In this document: positions 46,658 through 54,029 of the stretch, one piece after another
Position numbering within the stretch: the stretch's first letter is position 1
Layout: each line of letters opens with the position of its first letter
Source of the DNA: Polymorphum gilvum SL003B-26A1
GTDB taxonomy: Bacteria > Pseudomonadota > Alphaproteobacteria > Rhizobiales > Stappiaceae
Length of the DNA stretch: 64,000 nucleotides
Reading direction: 5' to 3'
Assembly: GCF_000192745.1 (NCBI RefSeq)
Contig: NC_015259.1
Coordinates: forward strand, 3,735,001-3,799,000
Position numbers and translations under genes: made by a program
The notes under the pieces: generated by a model
Database searches by the model: none
Told to the model about the DNA's origin: nothing
Seen by the model: only the letters and a program-made list of their open reading frames with translations

Positions 46658-47488
46658 ATGGCTTTGAAAGACATTCTCGCGCTCACCGACCTGACCGGCG
46701 ACCAGCCGGCAGTCAAGTGCGCCGTGGAGCTGGCGGCGCGCTGCGACGCGCACGTGACCGGACTGGCGGTCGCCTTCGAGCCGGTGGTGCCGGCCTTCGC
46801 CGCCGCGCCGCTGCCGGCCGACTTCATCGAGACCAGCCGGCGCCAGGCCCTGGAGGCCGCCGAGGCCTCGCTGAAGGCCTTCGCCGAACTGGCCCGCAAG
46901 GAGGGCGTCAAGGCGGAAGAGCGGACGGCCGAGATCCTGACCGGCGGACCGATGGAACCGGTGCTGCGCCACTGCCGGCTGACCGACCTGGTCGTCATCG
47001 GCCAGGAAAACCCGGACAGCCCGGAGCCGATGCGCGAGCTGATCATCGAGACGGCGCTGTTCGAAAGCGGCGTGCCGGTGCTGCTGGTGCCCTATATCGG
47101 CGTCGCCAAGTTCTCCATGAAGAACGTGCTGATCGCCTGGGACGGCAGCCCAACGGCGACGCGCGCCGTGCACGCGGCGCTCCCCGTCCTGGCGCTGGCC
47201 GACAAGGTGACCGTGCTGATCGTCAACAAGGGCCAGAAGATGGCCGGCGAGCCCGGCGCCGACATGGCGACCTACCTCGCCCGCCACGGCCTGAAGGTGA
47301 CCGTCGACGTGGTGACCAACCCGCAGACCGGCATCGCCGACACGCTGCTCAACTACGTCTCCGACAACGGCAACGACCTGGTGGTGATGGGCGGCTACGG
47401 CCACAGCCGGGTGCGCGAGTTCCTGTTCGGCGGCGCGACGCGCGAGATCCTAGCGTCGATGACCGTGCCGGTGCTGATGGCGCACTGA
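46658..47488 (+). CDS. Tandem universal stress protein (UspA)
   Basis: A 276-residue cytoplasmic protein with two Usp domains (about 1-145 and 150-276). The second keeps the ATP-binding motif in VMGGYGHSRVREFLFGGATR; the first (VVIGQENPDSPEP) is degenerate. Such proteins support survival under starvation or oxygen limitation. GGAGGA precedes the ATG by 8 nt. An FNR-type box lies upstream and the acyl-CoA synthetase/acetyltransferase gene follows after 115 bp on the same strand, so the two are probably co-expressed. Confidence 0.93.
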   Translation: MALKDILALTDLTGDQPAVKCAVELAARCDAHVTGLAVAFEPVVPAFAAAPLPADFIETSRRQALEAAEASLKAFAELARKEGVKAEERTAEILTGGPMEPVLRHCRLTDLVVIGQENPDSPEPMRELIIETALFESGVPVLLVPYIGVAKFSMKNVLIAWDGSPTATRAVHAALPVLALADKVTVLIVNKGQKMAGEPGADMATYLARHGLKVTVDVVTNPQTGIADTLLNYVSDNGNDLVVMGGYGHSRVREFLFGGATREILASMTVPVLMAH

Positions 47489-47603
47489 CACCACACACGA
47501 CGGCTGCCGGCTTCGGGGGGAGCCGGCCCTCTCCGGGAGGCCTGCACTCAGGGACCGGGCATTTCTACGGAAAGCCCGGCCCACAGCGCACGGAGGCGAT
47601 CCG

Positions 47604-50330
47604 GTGACCATCCGCAACCTCGACGGCTTCTTCTCCCCCCGCTCGATCGCCGTGGTCGGGTCCGACCGGCATCACCCGGCGGTGGCCGAAACGCTGCTGG
47701 CCCGGCTCGCGGCCACCAGCGGCTCCCCCATCCATCTCGTCGACATCGATCCCGCTGTGCCTGCGGCAGCGTCGGACCGGTTCCGGCGCGCGGCGCGGTT
47801 CTCCGACCTCGCCGAGGGCACGGCGGACCTCGTCGTCCATCTCGGCGCGCCGGAGCAGGCGCCAGCGCTGATCGCCGCGGCCGGCGCGATCGGCACGCGC
47901 GCCGTCGTCCTGGCGGCGCCGGGCTTCGACGCCTGGCCGACGGCGCTGGTCACCGACTGCCTGATCGCCTCGCGACCGCAGGCGGTGCGGCTGATCGGGC
48001 CGGGCAGCCTCGGCGTCGCGGCGCCGGGCAACGGCGTCGACGCGCTGCTTTCGGCCGCCGCACCGGCGGCCGGAGACCTCGCGCTGATCGCCCGTTCGAG
48101 CGCCGTGCTCAACGCGACGCTCGCCTGGGCGGCGTCGCACAACGTCGGCTTTTCCGGCGTCGTGTCGCTCGGCCAGCGTACCGACGTCGACGTCGGCGAC
48201 CTGATCGACCATTTCGCCGGCGACTTTCGCACGCGCGCGATCCTGGTGCATCTGGAAGGGGTGTCGAGCCCACGCAAGTTCCTGTCGGCGGCCCGCGCGG
48301 CGGCACGCAGCAAGCCGGTGGTGCTGATTCGCTCGGGCCGCAGCCGCGACCGCACCGGCACGACGCGCACCCATGCCGGGCGCATGACCACCGCCGACGC
48401 GGTCTACGAGGCGGCGCTCAGGCGTGCCGGCATCCTGCGCGTCGAGGACCTCGACGAGATGTTCGAGGCGGTCGAGACGCTGACGCGGCTGCGCATCCCG
48501 CACTGCCGGCGGCTGGCGGTGGTCTCCAACGGGCGCAGCCTTGCGACGCTAGCGACCGACCGGCTGGCCGACCTCGGCGGGGAACTGGCGCGGCTGTCGG
48601 AGGAAACGGTGGAGCGGCTGGCGCCGCTGGCGCGCAGCCAATCCGCGCCCGGCAATCCGCTGACGCTCGGCGAGACGGACGGCCCTGAGACGATGACGCA
48701 GGCGATCGAGGCGCTTCTGGCCGATGGCGCCACCGACGGGCTGCTGGTGCTGGCGGCGCCGACCGCCTTCACCCCGGCGGAGGACATCGCGCGCACCATC
48801 GCCGCGGCAGCCGAGGCCGACCGCAAACGCACCGGCCGGCGCAAGGCGATCATTGCCGGACTGGTCGGCCTCGACCCGCTGCCGCGCGCCGCGCTCGACG
48901 CCGCGCGCGTGCCGGTCCATGCCAGCCCGGCGGAGGCTGTGCGCAGCTTCATGCACCTGGTGCGCAGCGCCGGCGCGCAGGAGATGCTGATGGCGGCGCC
49001 GCCGAGCCTGCCGGAGGACTTCACCCCGGACGCGGACGCGGCACGGGCGATCGTCGAGGCTGCCCTCGGCGCCGGACGCACGACGCTGGATCCGGAGGAA
49101 ACCGCGCGCGTGCTCGCCGCCTACGACATCCCGGTGACGCCGACACGGCTGGTCGCCGATGCGGCGGCGGCAGAAGCGGCGTCGGCGGCGTTCTTCGCCG
49201 ACCACCGGCACTGCGTGGTCAAGGCCTATTCGCCGGCGCTGCCGTTCAAGTCCGACATCGACGGCGTGCGGCTCGGCCTCGCCAGCCCGCAGGAGGTGCG
49301 CGCGGCGGCCGAGGACCTGACGGCGCGCATCGGCGCGACGCATCCGGACCGGCCGCTCGCCGGGCTGACCGTGCAGCCGATGCTGGAGGATCCACACGGC
49401 GTCGAACTCTACCTCGGCCTCGCCGACAACCCGGTGTTCGGGCCGGTCGTGGTGTTCGGCCACGGTGGCACGGCCGTAGAGGTGACCGCCGACATCGCGC
49501 TGGAACTGCCGCCGCTCGACCTCCACCTGGCCGGGGCGCTGATCGAGCGCACCCGGATCGCGCGGCTGCTCGGCGCCTTCCGCGGAAGGCCCGCCAAGGA
49601 CCGGGCCGGGGTGGCGCTGGCGCTGGTCAAGCTGTCGCAGATCGCCATCGACATTCCCGAGATCCTGGAACTGGACATCAACCCGCTGGTGGCGACGGAC
49701 AGCGGCCTTGTCGCGCTCGACGCGCGCGTGGTTCTCGGCGTGCCGAAGCTGCATCCGGGCCGCAGCGGCACCTCGCGGCTGGCGATCGCGCCCTATCCGA
49801 AGGAATGGGAGCAGACGCTGACGCTGAAGGACGGCTGGAAGGTGTTCGTGCGGCCGGTGCGGCCGGAGGACGAGGCGCTGTTCAAGACGTTCTTCGAGGC
49901 GGTGTCGCCGCAGGACCTCAGGCTCAGGTTCTTCGCGCCGGTGAAGGACTTCAGCCACAAGTTCCTGAGCCGGCTGACTCAGCTCGACTATGCCCGCGCG
50001 ATGGCCTTCGCGGCGATCGAGCCAGCGAGCGGCGCCATGCTCGGCGCGGTGCGCCTGCACGCCGACCCCGACCACAAGACCGGCGAATATGCCGTCATGG
50101 TTCGCTCCGACCTGAAGGGCCGGGGCCTGGGCTGGGCGCTGATGAAGCTGATCATCCGCTACGCAAGGGCCGACGGCATCGGCACCATCAAGGGCGAGGT
50201 GCTGAAGGAGAACACCGGCATGCTCGCCATGTGCGAGGCGCTCGGCTTCACCATCGCGACCTCGCCCGACGACCCGGCGGTCGCGCTCGTCACCCTGCCG
50301 GTGACCGAACTGCCCGAGGGGATCGACTAG
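47604..50330 (+). CDS. NDP-forming acyl-CoA synthetase fused to GNAT acetyltransferase (Pat/AcdA-like)
   Basis: A 908-residue multidomain protein: CoA-binding domain (about 10-130), succinyl-CoA-ligase-like domains (150-460), ATP-grasp domain (480-690; GVRLGLASP, GHGGTAVEV, LDINPLV) and a C-terminal GNAT domain (745-905; RSDLKGRGLGWALM acetyl-CoA site). A His in THAGRM near residue 256 occupies the position of the phospho-His of ADP-forming acetyl-CoA synthetases. It may be a protein lysine acetyltransferase of the Pat/YfiQ type or an active acetate-CoA ligase. GTG start with GGAGG 7 nt upstream. Its stop overlaps that of the convergent next gene on a shared CTAG. Confidence 0.92.
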   Translation: MTIRNLDGFFSPRSIAVVGSDRHHPAVAETLLARLAATSGSPIHLVDIDPAVPAAASDRFRRAARFSDLAEGTADLVVHLGAPEQAPALIAAAGAIGTRAVVLAAPGFDAWPTALVTDCLIASRPQAVRLIGPGSLGVAAPGNGVDALLSAAAPAAGDLALIARSSAVLNATLAWAASHNVGFSGVVSLGQRTDVDVGDLIDHFAGDFRTRAILVHLEGVSSPRKFLSAARAAARSKPVVLIRSGRSRDRTGTTRTHAGRMTTADAVYEAALRRAGILRVEDLDEMFEAVETLTRLRIPHCRRLAVVSNGRSLATLATDRLADLGGELARLSEETVERLAPLARSQSAPGNPLTLGETDGPETMTQAIEALLADGATDGLLVLAAPTAFTPAEDIARTIAAAAEADRKRTGRRKAIIAGLVGLDPLPRAALDAARVPVHASPAEAVRSFMHLVRSAGAQEMLMAAPPSLPEDFTPDADAARAIVEAALGAGRTTLDPEETARVLAAYDIPVTPTRLVADAAAAEAASAAFFADHRHCVVKAYSPALPFKSDIDGVRLGLASPQEVRAAAEDLTARIGATHPDRPLAGLTVQPMLEDPHGVELYLGLADNPVFGPVVVFGHGGTAVEVTADIALELPPLDLHLAGALIERTRIARLLGAFRGRPAKDRAGVALALVKLSQIAIDIPEILELDINPLVATDSGLVALDARVVLGVPKLHPGRSGTSRLAIAPYPKEWEQTLTLKDGWKVFVRPVRPEDEALFKTFFEAVSPQDLRLRFFAPVKDFSHKFLSRLTQLDYARAMAFAAIEPASGAMLGAVRLHADPDHKTGEYAVMVRSDLKGRGLGWALMKLIIRYARADGIGTIKGEVLKENTGMLAMCEALGFTIATSPDDPAVALVTLPVTELPEGID

Positions 50331-52009
50331 CCAGCGCCCGCACGCGCCTGGGCGGCGGCGCGGATCTGGCTGAGCGAGGCCGTCGGCGTCAGCGCCTCCG
50401 GGTCGAGCTTCAGATGCAGCATGGCCGGCCGACCGCTGGCGCGGGCGCGCTCGAAGGCCGGGCCGAAGTCAGCGGTTGTCTCGACCGTCTCGCCATGGCC
50501 GCCGTAGGCGCGCGCGAGCGCGGCGAAATCCGGATTGACCAGCGTCGTCGCCGAGGGGCGGCCGGGGTAGGTGCGTTCCTGGTGCATGCGGATGGTGCCG
50601 TACATGCCGTTGTCGACGACGACGACGACGATCGCCGCGCCCTCCTGGCAGGCGGTGCCGAATTCCTGCAGAGTCATTTGCAGGCAGCCGTCGCCGGCGA
50701 AGCAGACGACGAGGCTGTCGGGGCGGGCGAGCCTGGCGGCGACGGCGGCGGGCAGGCCGTAGCCCATTGAACCGGAGGTCGGCGCAAGCTGGGTGGCGAA
50801 GCGGCGGAAGCGGCGGAAGCGGTGCAGCCAGGTGGCGTAGTTGCCGGCGCCGTTGGTGAAGATCGCGTCCTCGGGCAGGTTGGCCTCGATCCAGTCCATC
50901 ACGCCGGCCATCTGCAGGGCGCCTGGCGTCTGCGGGCGGGCGCCCGACCAGTCCAGATAGTCGGCGTGGGCATCGGCCGCAGCCCCGGCCCAGCGGATCT
51001 CGGCCGGCGGCTGCAGGCCCTCGGCCGCCTTGCAGAAGGCGGCAGGGCTGGCATGGACGGCGAGCGTCGGACGGTAGACGCGACCGAGTTCCTCGGCATC
51101 GGCATGGACATGGACGAGGGCCTGCTCGGGTTCGGGAACCGCGAGCAGGGTGTAGGACTGGCTTGCAATCTCCGACAGGCGGCCGCCGACGAGCAGGACC
51201 AGGTCGGCGGCCTTGATGCGGGCGGCGAGCTTCGGGTTGATACCGATGCCGACGTCGCCGGCGTAGTTGCGATGCAGGTTGTCGAACAGCGCCTGGCGGC
51301 GGAAGGAGCAGGCGACCGGCAGGTCGAAGCGCTCGGAAAAGCGGGTGAAGGCGGCGACCGCCCCGGCGGTCCAGCGGCTGCCGCCGAGGATGGCGATCGG
51401 CCGCTCGGCCGCCCACAGGCGCTTCTGCAACTCCGCCATCAGGGTCAGGCCCGGATGGGTCTCGACCTGACGCCAGGGGGCGGGCTGGGCGACGGAGGCC
51501 GTCTCGACCAGCATGTCCTCGGGCAGGGCGAGCACGACCGGGCCGGGGCGGCCGGAGGTGGCGACGTGGAAGGCGCGGGAGACAAGCTCGGGCACGCGCT
51601 CGGCGCTGTCGATCTCGGCGACCCACTTGGCCATGCCGGCGAACATCTGGCGGTAGTCGACCTCCTGGAAAGCGTCGCGGCCGCGCATCGACCGCTCGAT
51701 CTGGCCGACGAACAGGATCATCGGGGTGGAATCCTGCTGGGCGACATGGACGCCGGCGGCGGCGTTGGCGGCGCCGGGGCCGCGGGTGACCATGCAGATG
51801 CCGGGCCGGCCGGTGAGCTTGCCCCAGGCCTCGGCCATCATGGCAGCCCCGCCCTCCTGGCGGCACACGGTGACCGGGACGGCCGCGTCGCACAGAGCGT
51901 CGAGGACGGCGAGATAGCTTTCGCCGGGCACGCAGAACACGCGTTCAGCGCCGTGCCGCTCGAGCGCCTCCACCAGAAGCCTGCCGCCCGTCCTCGCCGC
52001 TGTCGTCAT
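50327..52009 (-). CDS. Thiamine-diphosphate enzyme, acetolactate-synthase-like
   Basis: A 560-residue three-domain ThDP enzyme: N-terminal PYR domain with catalytic Glu in RQEGGAAMMAEA (residue 52), central transhydrogenase-like domain (190-325), and C-terminal PP domain with the ThDP/Mg motif in CFAGDGCLQM near residue 440. It resembles IlvB-type proteins but no regulatory subunit gene accompanies it, so acetolactate synthesis for valine is unlikely; a decarboxylase or carboligase role is open. ATG 52009 starts the conserved MTTAARTGGRLLVEAL. The arginine-rich HRFRRFRRFATQ segment is unusual. Confidence 0.88.
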   Translation of the reverse strand: MTTAARTGGRLLVEALERHGAERVFCVPGESYLAVLDALCDAAVPVTVCRQEGGAAMMAEAWGKLTGRPGICMVTRGPGAANAAAGVHVAQQDSTPMILFVGQIERSMRGRDAFQEVDYRQMFAGMAKWVAEIDSAERVPELVSRAFHVATSGRPGPVVLALPEDMLVETASVAQPAPWRQVETHPGLTLMAELQKRLWAAERPIAILGGSRWTAGAVAAFTRFSERFDLPVACSFRRQALFDNLHRNYAGDVGIGINPKLAARIKAADLVLLVGGRLSEIASQSYTLLAVPEPEQALVHVHADAEELGRVYRPTLAVHASPAAFCKAAEGLQPPAEIRWAGAAADAHADYLDWSGARPQTPGALQMAGVMDWIEANLPEDAIFTNGAGNYATWLHRFRRFRRFATQLAPTSGSMGYGLPAAVAARLARPDSLVVCFAGDGCLQMTLQEFGTACQEGAAIVVVVVDNGMYGTIRMHQERTYPGRPSATTLVNPDFAALARAYGGHGETVETTADFGPAFERARASGRPAMLHLKLDPEALTPTASLSQIRAAAQARAGAG

Positions 52010-52074
52010 GCCGTCCTCCGCTTGCCCGCTCGCGCCGCGGTTATACGAAAGCCGGCGGCCGGCCAAAAGGAAAA

Positions 52075-52213
52075 ACGGCCGCGCGTGGCGCGGCGCCTTG
52101 CAGCGTGTCGACACACCCGCGGCCTCTCCGCTGTCATTCCGGCCAAGCGTGAGCTGCGAGCGATGACGCGTTTGGCGGCGTATCAGCAGTCTGACGGCCG
52201 CGCGTGGCGCGGC
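52075..52213. repeat. Composite dispersed repeat, copy 2, bracketed by duplicated hairpin
   Basis: A core of 99 bp (52095-52193) lies between two identical 20-bp sequences ACGGCCGCGCGTGGCGCGGC (52075-52094 and 52194-52213). Core landmarks in order: TGCAGCGTGTCGA, GATGACGCGTTTGGC, TATCAGCAGTCTGA, as in copy 1 at 45395. Each flank folds as a hairpin; the right one has 10-bp arms and lies 22 nt past the BON-LysM stop, while the left one is followed on the minus strand by five T residues and looks like that gene's terminator. Confidence 0.78.
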
Positions 52214-52237
52214 CGTCGCCAACGGTGGCGGCGGCGC

Positions 52238-52675
52238 TCAGGCCAGCGGCGGGATACGCAGGACCTGGCCGGGATAGATCTTGTCGGGATGGCTGAGCAT
52301 CGGCCGGTTGGCCTCGAAGATCTTCTGGTACTTGGAACCGTCGCCATAGGCCGCCTCGGCCACCTTCCACAGGGTATCGCCCTTCTTCACGGTGTGGAAG
52401 GTCGCCTCCGGCTCGCTGGCGGCGACGGCGATGTCCTCCTCGACCCGGGCGATGCCGAGCACGTTGCCGGCGGCGAGAATCAGCTTCTCGCGCGCCTCCT
52501 GGGTGGGCGCGGCGCCGGCGATCTTCACCGTGTCGCCGGACACCTCGACCTTGATGTCGCCCTCGAGGCCGAGGTCGGCGACCTCCTTCTCGATGGCCGC
52601 GGCGCCGGCAGCCCCGGCATCCTCGCCGCCGAACAGCTTCTTGCCGGCGTCCTTGACGAAATCGAAAAATCCCAT
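52238..52675 (-). CDS. BON-LysM protein, Kbp/YgaU-like
   Basis: A 145-residue cytoplasmic protein with a BON domain (about 35-85) and a LysM domain (about 93-143, FHTVKKGDTLWKVAEAAYGDGSKY, quoted in part as KKGDTLWKVAEAAYG). The N-terminal MGFFDFVKDAGKKLF is the signature of the Kbp/YgaU family, which binds potassium in E. coli and is induced by osmotic and stationary stress. AAGGGGGA lies before the ATG. It sits beside hsp20 in the stress gene cluster. Confidence 0.93.
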   Translation of the reverse strand: MGFFDFVKDAGKKLFGGEDAGAAGAAAIEKEVADLGLEGDIKVEVSGDTVKIAGAAPTQEAREKLILAAGNVLGIARVEEDIAVAASEPEATFHTVKKGDTLWKVAEAAYGDGSKYQKIFEANRPMLSHPDKIYPGQVLRIPPLA

Positions 52676-52862
52676 GACGTCCCCCTTCCCTACCTTCCTA
52701 AAGAAACAGATGCGGCACAAGTCACCCCTTGATAGCCGCGCCGAAGCGGTCCGCGCAACGCGCATTTTCCCTTACGGAAGATCGGCTTGACGGGTGAATG
52801 AAACGCAGGCGACCGCATCGGCAGACACGACCGCCCGGTCCCTGAAAGAGCGGCCGGGCCGC

Positions 52863-53321
52863 TCAGCCCTTGCGCTTGACCTCGATCTTGCGGGTCTGCT
52901 CCTGCGCCTCGACGGGCTTGGGCAGGTGCACGGTCAGCACGCCGTTGTCCATATGGGCCTCGACCTTGTCGGGATCCGGCGCGAAGGGCAGCGTCATGGC
53001 GCGGCGGAACGAGCCGTAGCTGCGTTCGGTGACGTGCCGGTCCTCCTCCTTGATCTCCTTCTCGGCACGCTTCTCGCCCTTGATGGTCAACAGGCGGTCG
53101 GAGACGGAAATGTCGATGTCCTTCTCGGCGACACCCGGCAGTTCAGCGGTCAGTTCCAGTCCCGCCTCGGTCTCCGTGACGTCGATGGCCGGGAAGCCCG
53201 CGCCGAACCATTCGACGTCCGGCAGCTTCTTCTGCACCTCGCCGAACAGACGGTTCATCTCCTTGCGCATCACCGCGAACGGATCGCGCTTGTCGTCCCA
53301 AAGCGTCGGCAACAGAGCCAT
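52863..53321 (-). CDS. Small heat shock protein, Hsp20/alpha-crystallin
   Basis: A 152-residue ATP-independent holdase. The alpha-crystallin domain covers residues about 45-140 (ELPGVAEKDIDISV; KGEKRAEKEIKEEDRH; DNGVLTVHLPK with the GVLT groove-forming motif). The C-terminal IEVKRKG replaces the usual IxI anchor with IEV. AGAGGAG precedes the ATG. A perfect TTGAT-N4-ATCAA box 94 bp upstream suggests oxygen control; I see no clear ROSE-type thermometer in the leader. Confidence 0.94.
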   Translation of the reverse strand: MALLPTLWDDKRDPFAVMRKEMNRLFGEVQKKLPDVEWFGAGFPAIDVTETEAGLELTAELPGVAEKDIDISVSDRLLTIKGEKRAEKEIKEEDRHVTERSYGSFRRAMTLPFAPDPDKVEAHMDNGVLTVHLPKPVEAQEQTRKIEVKRKG

Positions 53322-53407
53322 GGTTCACTCTCCTCTTGCGTATGGCCGGCCCGCCAGGGCCGGCAGTAACGACAGAGGGACGGTGCCGCCGACGGCCTCC
53401 GTTTTCA

Positions 53408-53421
53408 TTGATCCCGATCAA
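53408..53421 (-). promoter_or_regulatory. Perfect FNR/FixK box TTGAT-CCCG-ATCAA
   Basis: A consensus 14-bp box (16-bp palindrome with flanking A/T). It lies between hsp20 and the stop of the 126-residue gene, centred 94 bp upstream of the hsp20 ATG. Confidence 0.82.
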
Positions 53422-53435
53422 TCGAGGCGTGTGCG

Positions 53436-53816
53436 TCACACATCCTGCACCGTGACGACCGTGAAGGTGTGCAACTCGCCGTCCTCGTCCTTGATCGAGA
53501 CGTATTCGCCCGGCGCGAAGGCATGGGCACCGAAGCGGTAGCCGGCCTCGTCGTCGTCCTCGCCCTCGATGTCGTAATGAAAGGCCCAGGAGCCGCCTGG
53601 GCGATGGACCAGGTGGCCGATCTCCCACTCCTCGTCGCCCCAGAAGCGGCGCACCCGGCAGCGGTCGCGCTCCTTCTTCCACAGGCCGGCATCGATGTGG
53701 CCATCGGCGTCCAGCGGGGCGACAAATTCATAGCCATGGCGAGCGGAGCCGTTCGGGAACTCCTTCGTCCGGGCCAGATTGAGCCGTATCTTCTTGAGTG
53801 CCGGAGCGGTGGTCAT
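53436..53816 (-). CDS. Hypothetical protein, 126 residues
   Basis: No family recognised. The ATG at 53816 is favoured because GAGGAG lies 10 nt upstream; a longer frame to 53927 would overlap the FNR-type box. The protein is acidic and soluble, with features suggesting a small beta-rich fold: KEFPNGSARHGYEFVAPLD, then WGDEEWEIGHLVHRPGG, and WAFHYDIEGEDDDEAGYRFG. It lies between hsp20 and the kinase fusion, each of which has its own box, so a role in the same stress response is likely but unproven. Confidence 0.75.
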   Translation of the reverse strand: MTTAPALKKIRLNLARTKEFPNGSARHGYEFVAPLDADGHIDAGLWKKERDRCRVRRFWGDEEWEIGHLVHRPGGSWAFHYDIEGEDDDEAGYRFGAHAFAPGEYVSIKDEDGELHTFTVVTVQDV

Positions 53817-53926
53817 CAGGGGCGTCTCCTCGGGGTCGCGTTCGCTTGTCGTTCGGCGCAGGCGGACCGCCGATCGCGGTCCGTCCATACGGTTTGGCAA
53901 AACTGTCACCGGCTGGCAACGAAACA

Positions 53927-53940
53927 TTGAGCAAGATCAA
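53927..53940. promoter_or_regulatory. FNR/FixK-type box TTGAG-CAAG-ATCAA
   Basis: TTGA-N6-TCAA with one mismatch to consensus, in the divergent promoter region. Its centre is 97 bp upstream of the phosphotransferase-kinase fusion and 118 bp upstream of the 126-residue gene. Confidence 0.7.
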
Positions 53941-54029
53941 TCCGGAGCGTACGAAACTGGGGAACAGTTGCGAACGGCCCGCGCGCGGCCGCACCCGTAC
54001 GGGCGGCGCCAGACCGATGGGAGAGGCCG

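Noticed and set aside
50327-52009. Annotation of the ThDP enzyme as ilvB acetolactate synthase for branched-chain amino acids
   Set aside because: No ilvN/ilvH or other ilv gene adjoins and general ThDP motifs do not fix the reaction; left as ALS-like.
53322-53407. ROSE-type RNA thermometer before hsp20
   Set aside because: The leader has a GC-rich hairpin (GCCGGCCC with GGGCCGGC) but no segment that convincingly pairs with the AGAGGAG ribosome-binding site.
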